Shown here in pieces: positions 18,114 through 26,940 of a stretch of 64,000 nt of DNA (position 1 is its first letter; each line of letters starts with the position of its first letter). The notes below the pieces were generated by a model that was not told the DNA's origin, searched no databases, and saw only the letters and a list, made by a program, of their open reading frames with translations. The DNA lies in contig NZ_JAGSYF010000001.1 in the NCBI RefSeq assembly GCF_025685645.1, positions 1,240,001 to 1,304,000 on the forward strand. The letters are read 5' to 3'. The stretch is from Edaphobacter bradus. GTDB taxonomy: Bacteria > Acidobacteriota > Terriglobia > Terriglobales > Acidobacteriaceae. The translations under genes were made by a program, and so were the position numbers.

Positions 18114-19118
18114 CTATTTGATCTGGGAGACGGTCTTGCGGACCATGTCCTGAACCTGTTTGGGCAGCGGAGCATAGCTCAGTGAGGAAGCCTCGCTCTC
18201 GCCGCGGTCGAGCATCCACGTCAGAAAGGCGGTGAGAGTCTTCGTCTTCGCCGCATCTCCGTGGGTTGGGATTAGGAGCCAGGTGAAGCTCGAGATGGGA
18301 TAGGAAGTCGCACCGGGAGCGTTCGTGATCGAGACGCGATAGTCTGCGGGCATCGCTTTGGCGGAAGCAGCCGCAGCGGCGGTGACACCGTCGGTTGAAG
18401 CCTTCACGAACTTACCAGCGGCGTTCTTCACCGCACCGAATGCCATCTTGTTCTGAAGCGCATAGATCAGCTCGACGTAGCCAAAGGAGTAGGGCGTCTG
18501 ACGCACCATGCCGGCAACGCCCTCATTTCCCTTCTGGCCGATGCCAGCCTGCCACTTTACAGAAGTGCTCTTGCCGACCCTGCTGTTCCAATCCGGGCTG
18601 ACCTTCGAGAGGAAGTCCGTGAAGATGTAGGTCGTGCCGCTCCCCTCTGAGCGATAGATGGGAAGAATTGGCTTATCAGGCAGGCTGACTCCGGGATTGT
18701 CCTTTGCGATGCGGCTATCGTTCCACTTGGAGATCTTGCCGAGGTAGATGTCAGCGATGACGTCGCCAGAGAAGTTCAGATCCTTGTTCACGCCGGGAAC
18801 GTTGTACACCGGGACCACGGCGCCGAGCACCGTCGGAATGTGCTGAACCTTAACCTTGCCATCGGCGATCTGCTGATCGTTCATTGGGCCGTCGGTGGCG
18901 CCGAAGTCGACGGTGCCCTCAGAGACCTGGCGAATTCCACCGCCCGAACCAATCGGCTGGTAGTTCAGCTTCACGTCTGGATGCTGCTGGCTGTACTCGG
19001 TGAACCACTTTGAGTAAATCGGATACGGAAAGGTCGCGCCTGCTCCGTTGAGATTCTGCGCACTGGCTCCCACGGCCGCAAGCGCCAAAATGCCTGTTGC
19101 AATAACCTTCAGTTTCAC
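18114..19118 (-). CDS. pstS: Phosphate-binding protein PstS
   Basis: 334 residues from a GTG at 19118 with GAGGGGG a few bases upstream; the frame opens earlier at 19160 without support. The signal peptide is about 1-20 (VKLKVIATGILALAAVGASAQ). Phosphate-binding signatures are present: NGAGATFPYPIYSKW, GSGGGIRQVSEGTVDFGATDGP and YRSEGSGTTYIFTDFLS. It captures phosphate in the periplasm and passes it to PstCA. It heads the pst operon, 109 bp downstream of phoR, with a Pho-box candidate in that gap. Confidence 0.95.
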   Translation of the reverse strand: MKLKVIATGILALAAVGASAQNLNGAGATFPYPIYSKWFTEYSQQHPDVKLNYQPIGSGGGIRQVSEGTVDFGATDGPMNDQQIADGKVKVQHIPTVLGAVVPVYNVPGVNKDLNFSGDVIADIYLGKISKWNDSRIAKDNPGVSLPDKPILPIYRSEGSGTTYIFTDFLSKVSPDWNSRVGKSTSVKWQAGIGQKGNEGVAGMVRQTPYSFGYVELIYALQNKMAFGAVKNAAGKFVKASTDGVTAAAAASAKAMPADYRVSITNAPGATSYPISSFTWLLIPTHGDAAKTKTLTAFLTWMLDRGESEASSLSYAPLPKQVQDMVRKTVSQIK

Positions 19119-19182
19119 TGTTCCCCCTCGAATTTCGATGCGACAGGTTGCCTGAAGCACCTATTTAAGTGTGCGGCCAAAA

Positions 19183-19200
19183 TGTTACGGGAAGGTTACA
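19183..19200 (-). promoter_or_regulatory. Candidate Pho box upstream of pstS
   Basis: On the minus strand two 7-mers, TGTAACC and CGTAACA, are separated by TTCC, giving the 11-bp period of PhoB direct repeats (consensus CTGTCAT-N4-CTGTCAT). About 14 bases downstream is TTAAAT, a plausible -10 element (near 19165-19170), and the pstS start lies about 65 bp downstream. The presence of phoB just upstream supports the assignment, which is based only on eye inspection. Confidence 0.6.
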
Positions 19201-19226
19201 TCCGAGTGAAAACGGCAAAAAACAAG

Positions 19227-20597
19227 CTAGATAGCGGCCTTGAGCGCCTTTGGAAGTCTGAAAATAAACGTGCTTCCGGCGTTCAGCTCGCTCTCGGCGT
19301 AGATCTCGCCTCCCTGCGTCTGAACGACGTAGCGTGCGATGGCGAGGCCGAGGCCAGTGCCTCCGGACTCCCGGGAGCGTGCCTTGTCCACCCGGTAGAA
19401 GCGCTCGAAGATCCGGTCGAGGTGTTCGGAAGCAATTCCCTGTCCAAAATCGCGGACACGGAACTCGACAGCTTCCACGGGCTCAGATATTTCATGTGCA
19501 CTCAAAATCACCCGACTGTGCGTCTCGCCTCGCGCCTGCCCGTACTTGATGCCGTTTTCGATCAGATTGCTCAACACCTGCACGATGGAGTCCGAGTCGG
19601 CCAGTACCTCGCAGCTGGTCGTCCCACCAACCTCAAGTACCGCTTCGGCGTCTTTCACCAGACCGCTCATCGCCTGCACGGCGTCACGCACCAGCACATC
19701 GGCAGGAATCGGAGCAGGCCGCAACTTATGCTCGGAAGACTCTACCCGCGCAAGCGCCAGAAGATCTTCGGTCAATCGGCCCATCCGCGCGGCGTTCTTG
19801 AGGATGGTTGAGAGGAACTCGCGGGCCTGCGGGCTAAGGTTCGCCTCGTGATCGAGCAACGTCTCTACATATCCGCTGATCGAGGTAAGTGGCGTTCGTA
19901 GCTCGTGGGAGACGTTGGCGACGAAGTCTCGCTGCGTGCGCTCCACCTGCTCGATTCGGGTAATGTCGTGCAGCACGGCCACGGCTCCGCCGCCCGGTAT
20001 CGGAGAGGCAGTGATCTCAAAGATTCGGCCGGGCACCATCGAGGTCGATCGCCGCTCGTTAACCACGTGTTTGTCGAGCGCCATTCGAACGCACTCGAGC
20101 ACCTCGGGGTCGCGAATCGTCTGGACGAGCGCGTGACCCACGCGAACGGCCCCGCTGACGGAGGCCGCTGGAATGAGCCGCTGCATGCGCTGATTGGTCC
20201 ACAGAATGCGTCCTGCGGGATCCACTGCAACGACCGCGTCCTGCATGCTGTCGATCATCACCTCGAGTTCCTTGCGGCTCTCCGACGAGTCGCTCAGTGC
20301 GCGCTGCACCTGGTCCGAGGTTGCTGAGATCGCCCGCGCCAAGCCATCGAAGTCGGTGTAATGAGAATCAAGCCTGCCTACGGGCCGCTCAGGAATCCCG
20401 GAGGTCGCGGTCTCCAGCAGAGTGATGTTCTGCCGCACCGATCGCGTTAGCAGAAACGCATTGATTGCGCCCCACGCAAGCACAAGGATTATGCCGAGAA
20501 GCCACCCATGAGGGGTAAACCAGACGCGCATTACGGCGACGAACGCCAGGGCGATCGTCATCCTGAGGAAGAACGAGAAAAAGAGACTGCGCGTCAC
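19227..20597 (-). CDS. phoR: Phosphate sensor histidine kinase PhoR
   Basis: 456 residues beginning at a GTG. Two membrane helices (about 10-27 and 33-52) bracket almost no periplasmic loop, as in PhoR. A PAS domain follows (about 105-200), then a dimerisation/phosphoacceptor helix with FVANVSHELRTPLTS and an ATP-binding domain with N, G1 and G2 boxes (NLIENGIKYG, VRDFGQGI, GGTGLGLAI). It lies 15 bp after phoB. The tiny sensor loop implies that signalling comes through PstSCAB-PhoU rather than direct phosphate binding. Confidence 0.93.
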   Translation of the reverse strand: MTRSLFFSFFLRMTIALAFVAVMRVWFTPHGWLLGIILVLAWGAINAFLLTRSVRQNITLLETATSGIPERPVGRLDSHYTDFDGLARAISATSDQVQRALSDSSESRKELEVMIDSMQDAVVAVDPAGRILWTNQRMQRLIPAASVSGAVRVGHALVQTIRDPEVLECVRMALDKHVVNERRSTSMVPGRIFEITASPIPGGGAVAVLHDITRIEQVERTQRDFVANVSHELRTPLTSISGYVETLLDHEANLSPQAREFLSTILKNAARMGRLTEDLLALARVESSEHKLRPAPIPADVLVRDAVQAMSGLVKDAEAVLEVGGTTSCEVLADSDSIVQVLSNLIENGIKYGQARGETHSRVILSAHEISEPVEAVEFRVRDFGQGIASEHLDRIFERFYRVDKARSRESGGTGLGLAIARYVVQTQGGEIYAESELNAGSTFIFRLPKALKAAI

Positions 20598-20612
20598 GGC
20601 CGCCGTGTGCTC

Positions 20613-21317
20613 CTATGCGGGGACTGCCTTGGGGATCTCGAACCGGTACCCTGCCCCGCGCATTGTCTTAAGGTAGCGCGGCATCTCGGCGTCGGCCTCG
20701 ATCTTCTCACGGATACGGCGAACGTAGACATCGACGGAACGTGGCGTCACGAAGCGGGCGTCGCCCCATACGGCGTCCAGCAGGTGGTCGCGGCTGAAGA
20801 CCCGCCCCGGATGGCGGACAAGATAATCCAGCAGGCGAAACTCGGTGGCGGTCGTCGTCACCAGATCCCCGTTGACGCGAAGCTGCATGGCTCCGGCATC
20901 AATCTCGATATTCTCGAACTTGACGACCGAGGGGGTCGTCGGCCGCTCGAACCGGCGCAGAACAGCCTTGACGCGGGCGATCAGTTCGCGAGTGCCAAAG
21001 GGCTTGGTGATGTAGTCATCGGCCCCCATCTCGAGGCCATGCACGCGATCATTCTCCGCCGCGCGTGCGGTCAAAAAGATGATCGGCACCACGCTCAACG
21101 TGGGATTCTGCCGCAGCCTGCGGCAGAGATCGAGGCCATCGCCACCGGGAACCATGATGTCGAGCAGGAACAAATGGGGCGGATTACGCTCCGCGTCGGG
21201 GAGAATCTGACCTACAGTGAGGTAGGAACGAACGCCAAATCCAGCACTTTCCAGGTGGTACTGCACCAGGCGGGAGATGTCTGTGTCATCTTCCAGCAGA
21301 AAGATTGTCTGACTCAA
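20613..21317 (-). CDS. phoB: Phosphate response regulator PhoB
   Basis: 234 residues from a TTG start with GAGG 8 bases upstream. The receiver domain has the acidic pocket EDD (9-11), phosphoacceptor Asp53 in LLDIMVPGGDG and the conserved Lys in YITKPFGTRELIAR. A winged-helix OmpR/PhoB domain follows (about 130-230), with DYLVRHPGRVFSRDHLLDAVWG and VDVYVRRIREKIE. It should activate pst and itself under phosphate limitation. The use of TTG may keep basal levels low. Confidence 0.93.
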   Translation of the reverse strand: MSQTIFLLEDDTDISRLVQYHLESAGFGVRSYLTVGQILPDAERNPPHLFLLDIMVPGGDGLDLCRRLRQNPTLSVVPIIFLTARAAENDRVHGLEMGADDYITKPFGTRELIARVKAVLRRFERPTTPSVVKFENIEIDAGAMQLRVNGDLVTTTATEFRLLDYLVRHPGRVFSRDHLLDAVWGDARFVTPRSVDVYVRRIREKIEADAEMPRYLKTMRGAGYRFEIPKAVPA

Positions 21318-21490
21318 TTCTAAGACCTCGACGATTATGCAGCGTTACCGCTTGTAGCTTACTCTACCCCGGTTTCACAATTTGCAAACGTATGATGAAT
21401 ACTCCGTAACTGGGTACAAAGACCCACCTTACTACGTATACTTAGGCGTGAGAGAGGCCGTAGTCCTGCTGTACTGTGACAGAGACGCGT

Positions 21491-21865
21491 ATGGCAAAAA
21501 GCTCGCACCTTATCCTCTGCGTGGATGACGAACTCGTCGGCCTTCGGGTGCGAAAGATGCTGCTTGAGCGCGCCGGATATCGCGTTCTAACAGCGATCGA
21601 CGGGACCTCCGGTCTTGAAATCTTCAAAAACGAGCCCGTCGAAGCAGTTGTTCTCGACTACTCCATGCCTGGAATGCACGGTGGCCAGGTCGCCAGCCTC
21701 ATGCGCCAGGTCAAGCCTAAAATCCCGATTCTGCTGCTGTCAGCCTATATCGGTCTGCCTGCGGAGGTCACATCCCTTGTCGATCTGTACATGACCAAGG
21801 GCGAGGGAGCTCCCATACTTTTGAATAAGTTAGCAAGCTTACTTCAACCAGCAAGTGCACCATAA
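21491..21865 (+). CDS. Single-domain response regulator
   Basis: 124 residues from the ATG at 21491 (a GTG at 21476 is also in frame). It is only a receiver domain: acidic residues VDDE (11-14), phosphoacceptor Asp56 in VLDYSMPGMHGG, a Ser in LLLSAY, and Lys in MTKGEGA. There is no output domain, so it acts by protein contact or as a phosphate shuttle. Its last 11 bases overlap the following CHASE3 kinase frame, so the two form a tight pair and presumably one signalling unit. Confidence 0.88.
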   Translation: MAKSSHLILCVDDELVGLRVRKMLLERAGYRVLTAIDGTSGLEIFKNEPVEAVVLDYSMPGMHGGQVASLMRQVKPKIPILLLSAYIGLPAEVTSLVDLYMTKGEGAPILLNKLASLLQPASAP

Positions 21866-23690
21866 CGACCCGAAGAGGCGGGTGACCAGAGAGGTGAATT
21901 TAGCTCAGTTCCAACGGATTCTGGTGCAGGTCTTCCTGCTGCCGGTGGTCGTACTCCTGGTGACTGCCAGCGTTCTCTATTGGCAGATTCGCGACTCCAA
22001 CGCGACGGTCAGCCTTATCCAGGAATCCGATGCCCGCATAACGCAGGTCACGCTTGTCGCAAAGCTCATCGTCGATGAGGAGTCCGGTCTGCGCGGATAT
22101 GAGACGACCGCCGATCCAAGATTTCTCCAACCCTTCAGCGAGGCGGAGGGCCGTCTCGATGCCGAGTTCAAGAAGCTCGAAGCGCTTGCCGGCTCCGACC
22201 CTCTTCAAAAGAGCACCATCGAAGATCTCCGAAGCGAGCATCAGACCTGGCGCGATGCCTTCGCGCTGCCCGTCATCGCCACCGTCAAGGCAGGCGGAGT
22301 GACCAGCGATGTCGATCTGAACCTCTACGGCAAGTCTCTGATGGACCAGGTGCGGCAGGATCTTGCCTCGATCACCCAGATGGACGAGGCGCGGCGCTCC
22401 GTTCGCATCGCACAATGGCACCGCCAGGTGAGGGATGTGCTCGAGGCGTTGCTGGCCGTCGCACTTCTGCTGGGCATCCTGATTGGCATGTTCACGCGCA
22501 ACCGCCTGCACGCGGTCTCGGCGGCCTACCGGACCTCGCTTGACGTTCTCAGCCGCCGGGCGGAAGAGATCTTCCAGTCCGAGCAGCGCCTGCGCACAAC
22601 GCTTGCGTCCATCGGCGACGGAGTCATCACGTGCGACGCCAATGGAGCCATTCAGATGATGAACCCGGTAGCCTGCGAGATCACGGGGTGGAGCCAGTCC
22701 GAGGCTCTGGGCCGCCCCCTCGAGGACGTCTTCCAGATCATCAACGAGAGTACTCGAGAGCCGCTGGAGACTCCGGTTGCCAAGGTCAAGCGCCTGAACA
22801 GCGTCGTGGGGCTTGATAATCACACGGCGCTCATCCGCAAGGACGGTTCTGAGCTTCTCATCGCCGACAGTGGGGCTCCGATCCGCGACCAGACGGGAGC
22901 CACTATCGGCATTGTGCTCGTCTTCCGCGATATCACGCTCGAGCGCCGGACCCAGGATGCGCTGCTGGCCAACGAGAAGCTCGCAGTAGCCGGACGGCTC
23001 GCCGCCACGATCGCGCACGAGATCCACAATCCGCTTGACTCGGTCTCAAACCTTCTCTATCTCATGCGCACCGGCGTCTCCGACGAGGAGTCCAGGCAGT
23101 TTCTTGAGATGGCCGGCCATGAACTCGAGCGCGTCACCCAGATCAGCCGCGCCATGCTTGGCCTCTATCGCGAGTCGAAGGCCCCGGTCAGGGTGAACCT
23201 GAAGGACATGCTCCAGGAGATCCTGCTGCTGATGGACCACCGCTTCACCGAGCTAGGAGTCACGGTGCGCTCCGACCTTCGCTCCCCCGTCACGGTCGAT
23301 GCCTTCCCTGCCGAACTGCGGCAGGTCTTCACCAACCTGATCACAAACGCCGCCGAAGCAGCCAGTCCAGGAGGGGAAGTGCGCGTTAGCGTCGCTCCAC
23401 AGCCGGCCGCAACCGGCTCGGCCGGACAGAAGATGCCGCCCGGAGCGCAGATCGTCATCGCCGACAACGGCCCCGGCATCCCCGATGATGTTCGGCCGCA
23501 TCTCTTCCAGCCCTTCTTCACCACCAAAGGCGAGCGCGGAACCGGACTGGGCCTCTGGGTCAGCCGCGGCATCATCAACAAGCACGGCGGGAGCATCAAC
23601 CTTTCGAGCGACACCAGCGCGTCCTCCCACAGCACGACCGTGACGGTCTTCCTCGCGGTCAAGCCGACGATCAACGCAGTCGGTACCTGA
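21855..23690 (+). CDS. CHASE3-PAS sensor histidine kinase
   Basis: 611 residues using the GTG at 21855; a GTG at 21882 after GAGGCGG is an alternative. Two membrane helices (about 20-40 and 196-212) flank a periplasmic CHASE3 domain with its ESGLRGYETTADPRFLQPF core. A PAS domain follows (about 240-370), with DGVITCDANGAIQMMNPVA. His388 lies in TIAHEIHNPLDSVSN, and the ATPase domain has NLITNAAEAA, DNGPGIP and GTGLGLWVS. The HEIHNPL form resembles NtrB-type kinases. The ligand is unknown. It is coupled to the upstream receiver protein. Confidence 0.9.
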   Translation: MHHNDPKRRVTREVNLAQFQRILVQVFLLPVVVLLVTASVLYWQIRDSNATVSLIQESDARITQVTLVAKLIVDEESGLRGYETTADPRFLQPFSEAEGRLDAEFKKLEALAGSDPLQKSTIEDLRSEHQTWRDAFALPVIATVKAGGVTSDVDLNLYGKSLMDQVRQDLASITQMDEARRSVRIAQWHRQVRDVLEALLAVALLLGILIGMFTRNRLHAVSAAYRTSLDVLSRRAEEIFQSEQRLRTTLASIGDGVITCDANGAIQMMNPVACEITGWSQSEALGRPLEDVFQIINESTREPLETPVAKVKRLNSVVGLDNHTALIRKDGSELLIADSGAPIRDQTGATIGIVLVFRDITLERRTQDALLANEKLAVAGRLAATIAHEIHNPLDSVSNLLYLMRTGVSDEESRQFLEMAGHELERVTQISRAMLGLYRESKAPVRVNLKDMLQEILLLMDHRFTELGVTVRSDLRSPVTVDAFPAELRQVFTNLITNAAEAASPGGEVRVSVAPQPAATGSAGQKMPPGAQIVIADNGPGIPDDVRPHLFQPFFTTKGERGTGLGLWVSRGIINKHGGSINLSSDTSASSHSTTVTVFLAVKPTINAVGT

Positions 23691-23692
23691 GC

Positions 23693-24721
23693 CTAGAGAA
23701 CTCGCAACAGTTCCGCCAGAATTGCCGCGGCCTGCTCGCAGGCCTTTCGATCGACGTCATAGTGGGTCACCAGCCGCACTGCGTGGGGCCCGATAGCACT
23801 GCCCAGCACGCCTCGCTGCTTCATCGACGCGCTGAAGGCCGCAGCATCGGCTGCACCGCGCAGGCGAAAGAACACGATGTTCGTCTCAACAGCATCGAGA
23901 TCGATCTCCGCGTTTGGCTCAGCCGCGATCACTTCTGCCAGCAGGCGCGCGTTGGCGTGATCTTCGCCGAGCCGCTTCGGCATCTCATGCAACGCAATCA
24001 GGCCCGCCGCTGCAAGCACTCCCGCCTGGCGCATTCCACCGCCGAGTGCCTTGCGATGCACCCGCGCCTGCTCGATTGCCTTCGCGCTGCCCACCAGCAT
24101 GGAGCCGACCGGCGCGCCCAGCCCCTTCGAAAGGCAGAACATCACCGTGTCGAAGCCGCGCGTCAGCTCAGCTACGCTCAGGCCAAGCGTGGTCGCGGCG
24201 TTGAAGACCCGCGCACCGTCCAGGTGCACCGGCAGACTGGCCTTGCGCGCCTCGTGCCAAATCTCCTCGAACACCGGCAGCGGCGTGACTGTGCCACCGG
24301 CCATGTTGTGGGTGTTCTCCAGACTGATCAGTCCTGTCTGCGCCCTGTAGTAGATCTTCGCGCCGATCGCAGGCCGGATATGCTCCCAGGTAAGGATGCC
24401 GCGCTCGGCCGCGACTGTTCGAGCCTGACAGCCGGAGAAGGCCGACATCATGGCCATCTCCCAGTCCAGCACATGCGACCGCGCCTCGCAGATGACCTCT
24501 TGCCCATGCTGCGTATGCAGGCGGATCGCGATCTGGTTGCCCATGGTTCCGGTCGGCACAAAGATCGCCGCCTCCTTGCCGAAGATGGCAGCGGCGTCGC
24601 GTTCAAGCTGGTTCACCGTCGGGTCTTCGCCGTACACATCGTCGCCAACCACCGCTGTGGCCATCGCCTCGCGCATGGCTGGGGTGGGACGGGTGACGGT
24701 ATCGCTGCGCAGATCGATCAT
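23693..24721 (-). CDS. ltaE: Low-specificity L-threonine aldolase
   Basis: 342 residues from the ATG at 24721 (AAGGAG 11 bases upstream; the frame also opens at a TTG at 24730). The fold-type I PLP enzyme cleaves threonine/allo-threonine to glycine and acetaldehyde. Typical features are the N-terminal [19 protein letters not shown], the [10 protein letters not shown] turn, [17 protein letters not shown] (Asp binding the pyridine nitrogen) and the PLP lysine in [12 protein letters not shown]. The length matches the family. It converges with the kinase gene at 2 bp distance. Confidence 0.93.
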   Translation of the reverse strand: MIDLRSDTVTRPTPAMREAMATAVVGDDVYGEDPTVNQLERDAAAIFGKEAAIFVPTGTMGNQIAIRLHTQHGQEVICEARSHVLDWEMAMMSAFSGCQARTVAAERGILTWEHIRPAIGAKIYYRAQTGLISLENTHNMAGGTVTPLPVFEEIWHEARKASLPVHLDGARVFNAATTLGLSVAELTRGFDTVMFCLSKGLGAPVGSMLVGSAKAIEQARVHRKALGGGMRQAGVLAAAGLIALHEMPKRLGEDHANARLLAEVIAAEPNAEIDLDAVETNIVFFRLRGAADAAAFSASMKQRGVLGSAIGPHAVRLVTHYDVDRKACEQAAAILAELLRVL

Positions 24722-24763
24722 GCTCTTCAACTCTCCTTCTGAATCTCTAAGGTTTACGCGGGT

Positions 24764-25981
24764 TTACGCCGCGGCAGGAATCAGCAGCCGGCTGAAGACC
24801 TCGTTCGAGGCCATTCTTCCGCGAGCCGTCAGGCGCATGCAGTCCCGCTCGATTGCAAGCAGTCCAGCGTCACGCGCCTCAAACGCTGCGGGCATCACGG
24901 CCGTAAGGATCGCGTCGCCAAATTCCTCGCGCAGCATGTCGAGCCGGACTCCCTCCGTAAGCCGCAGCCCAAGGAAGAGCGACTCCTCGAACGCCTCTTC
25001 CCTTCCGAGATACTCGGCCTCCGGCCTGTGCGCCTGATTTCGCGGCAGCAACTCAAGCGGGCCTCTGGCTTCGCCTAAATACGAATCTAGATCGTCCGTG
25101 TTTGCAAATCGCACCGCGCCAGCGGCAGCCGGCAGCATCGAGTGCGCGTCAAGTCCGAAGCCGATGTAGGGCTGGCGCTTCCAGTACTTCAGGTTGTGCC
25201 GCGACTGGTACCCCTCGTACGCGAAGTTCGATATCTCATACTGCCGCACGCTTGCAGCATCAAGCCGCTCGCACGCCATCTCGTACCATGTCGCGACGGC
25301 GTCCTCATCCGGGACATCGGAAGCATGGTACCTGCCGCCATGAACCAACATTTCCCTGCCCAGGCGCGAGTCCTCATCGACCTCCAGCATGTAGACGCTC
25401 ACGTGGGGAGCGCCGCTGGCGATCACCTGTTCGACAGAGTAACGCCAACTCTCCTCCGTCTGATGGGGCAGCCCGGCGATCAGATCGATGTTGATCTCGT
25501 TCACTCCCGCAGCCCGCAGCCGAGCGAATTCGGCCTTGCAGATCTCCTGCGTATGCAGTCGCCCGACCGACGCCGTCTCCTTGTCCACAAACGATTGCAC
25601 GCCAAGGCTGGCACGGTTCATCCCCTGCCGCTGCAGCTCCTCGAGCGTCTCACCGGCAAGCTGCCCGGGGGCGCACTCAAGCGTGATCTCGGCATCCGGA
25701 GCAACCTCGAACTCGTCACGCAATGCTCGAAATATCTGTCCAACCTGGCTTGCGGACAGCAGGCTCGGCGTCCCACCGCCAAAGTAAATCGTATCGACAG
25801 GGCGAACCAGTTCTGCCCCCAGCCTCGCGGTGGCCGCTCGCGTTCCACAAACCTCGGCCTCAAGGCGATCGACATAACCCTGCAGCCGTTCAGCAGCAAA
25901 CGCCCCCGAGGCGAAGTTGCAGAAAGTGCATTTCGCCCTGCAGAACGGTACAGAGATATAGACACCTAAGGGGTTGTTCAT
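24764..25981 (-). CDS. hemW: HemW-like radical SAM protein
   Basis: 405 residues from the ATG at 25981; a GTG at 25999 adds six residues. The [4Fe-4S] site is CRAKCTFC (CX3CX2C) directly after YISVPF, followed by the SAM-binding FGGGTPSLL, the [14 protein letters not shown] motif and a HemN C-terminal domain with GFGLDAHSM and LGLRLTEGV. Proteins of this group were called oxygen-independent coproporphyrinogen oxidases but HemW members bind heme and act as chaperones. Members lacking the HemN-specific residues are best called HemW. It is 43 bp downstream of nothing related; no heme genes are adjacent. Confidence 0.9.
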   Translation of the reverse strand: MNNPLGVYISVPFCRAKCTFCNFASGAFAAERLQGYVDRLEAEVCGTRAATARLGAELVRPVDTIYFGGGTPSLLSASQVGQIFRALRDEFEVAPDAEITLECAPGQLAGETLEELQRQGMNRASLGVQSFVDKETASVGRLHTQEICKAEFARLRAAGVNEINIDLIAGLPHQTEESWRYSVEQVIASGAPHVSVYMLEVDEDSRLGREMLVHGGRYHASDVPDEDAVATWYEMACERLDAASVRQYEISNFAYEGYQSRHNLKYWKRQPYIGFGLDAHSMLPAAAGAVRFANTDDLDSYLGEARGPLELLPRNQAHRPEAEYLGREEAFEESLFLGLRLTEGVRLDMLREEFGDAILTAVMPAAFEARDAGLLAIERDCMRLTARGRMASNEVFSRLLIPAAA

Positions 25982-26084
25982 CGCGAAAAGAATGGCCACA
26001 GCTCTATTGTTTCACGGGGGGCCATGTTTCTTGTGACCGCAGCTCCGCTGGTCACGTCTAATGAGGCGAAGGGGTAGACGCACC

Positions 26085-26864
26085 ATGTCCTCGACTCAAC
26101 ATCACCTTGCTTCCATTCTACTTCTTGCCCTGTCGGCGCTTCTTCCTACTGCATCCGCTCAGGCAGCGTCTTCAACACGCGTTCCGGTGGTGGTCGAGCT
26201 CTTCACCTCTGAGGGCTGCTCAAGCTGCCCACCCGCAGACGCTCTGCTGGGTCGCCTCGACCGCGAACAGCCTGTGAACACGGCCGACATCATCGTCTTG
26301 GAAGAGCACGTAGATTATTGGGATCAGGGCGGCTGGCGTGACCGCTTCTCTTCCTCCCAGTTCACTGAACGCCAGAACAACTACCTGCCCCGTCTCAGAT
26401 TCGAGGAGCCCTATACTCCTCAGATGGTCGTCGACGGCTCGGCGCAGTTCGTCGGCAGCGATGGCCGGAAGGCCCTCTACGCGATTTCGCAGGCCGCACA
26501 GACGCCCAAGATCACGCTGACTCTAGCTAATCCGATCATCGAAGGGAGGAACATCAGCAGCTCGGTCTCGACTGCCTCTTCGGGTTCGCTCCCTAAAGGC
26601 GACCTCTACGCCGCCATCGTCCAGTCCGCAGCGTCAACGAACGTCGGCGGCGGCGAGAACGGCGGACGTCACCTCGAACACGTCGGCATCGTCCGTTCGA
26701 TGCAGCGCATCGGGAAGGTTCAGGACCTCAGTTCCGGTCCCGTGAAGTTTACCCTCAGCGCTCCAGCGGACGCTCCAGCCGCCAACCTGCGCGTCGTCGT
26801 CTTCGCTCAGAGCTCCGGCCAGGGCGCCATTCAGGGAGCAGCGACCGTCAAGGCCGGGCACTGA
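26085..26864 (+). CDS. DUF1223 thioredoxin-like exported protein
   Basis: 259 residues from the ATG at 26085 (AGGGG about 10 bases upstream). A signal peptide (about 1-27, ending at SAQA) is followed by a thioredoxin-like DUF1223 domain with VVELFTSEGCSSCPPAD (CxxC motif), the EEHVDYWDQGGWRDRFSS stretch and a YTPQMVVDG strand containing the cis-Pro position. Secreted DUF1223 proteins are presumed periplasmic oxidoreductases; the substrate is unknown. It is a single gene, divergent from the HemW-like gene. Confidence 0.9.
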   Translation: MSSTQHHLASILLLALSALLPTASAQAASSTRVPVVVELFTSEGCSSCPPADALLGRLDREQPVNTADIIVLEEHVDYWDQGGWRDRFSSSQFTERQNNYLPRLRFEEPYTPQMVVDGSAQFVGSDGRKALYAISQAAQTPKITLTLANPIIEGRNISSSVSTASSGSLPKGDLYAAIVQSAASTNVGGGENGGRHLEHVGIVRSMQRIGKVQDLSSGPVKFTLSAPADAPAANLRVVVFAQSSGQGAIQGAATVKAGH

Positions 26865-26940
26865 TCCCACAAAAGTTCCATGATTTGCTAGCAGATCGCA
26901 GAATCCACCTCTCGACGCCGAACATCTAGAATGGTGAGAG

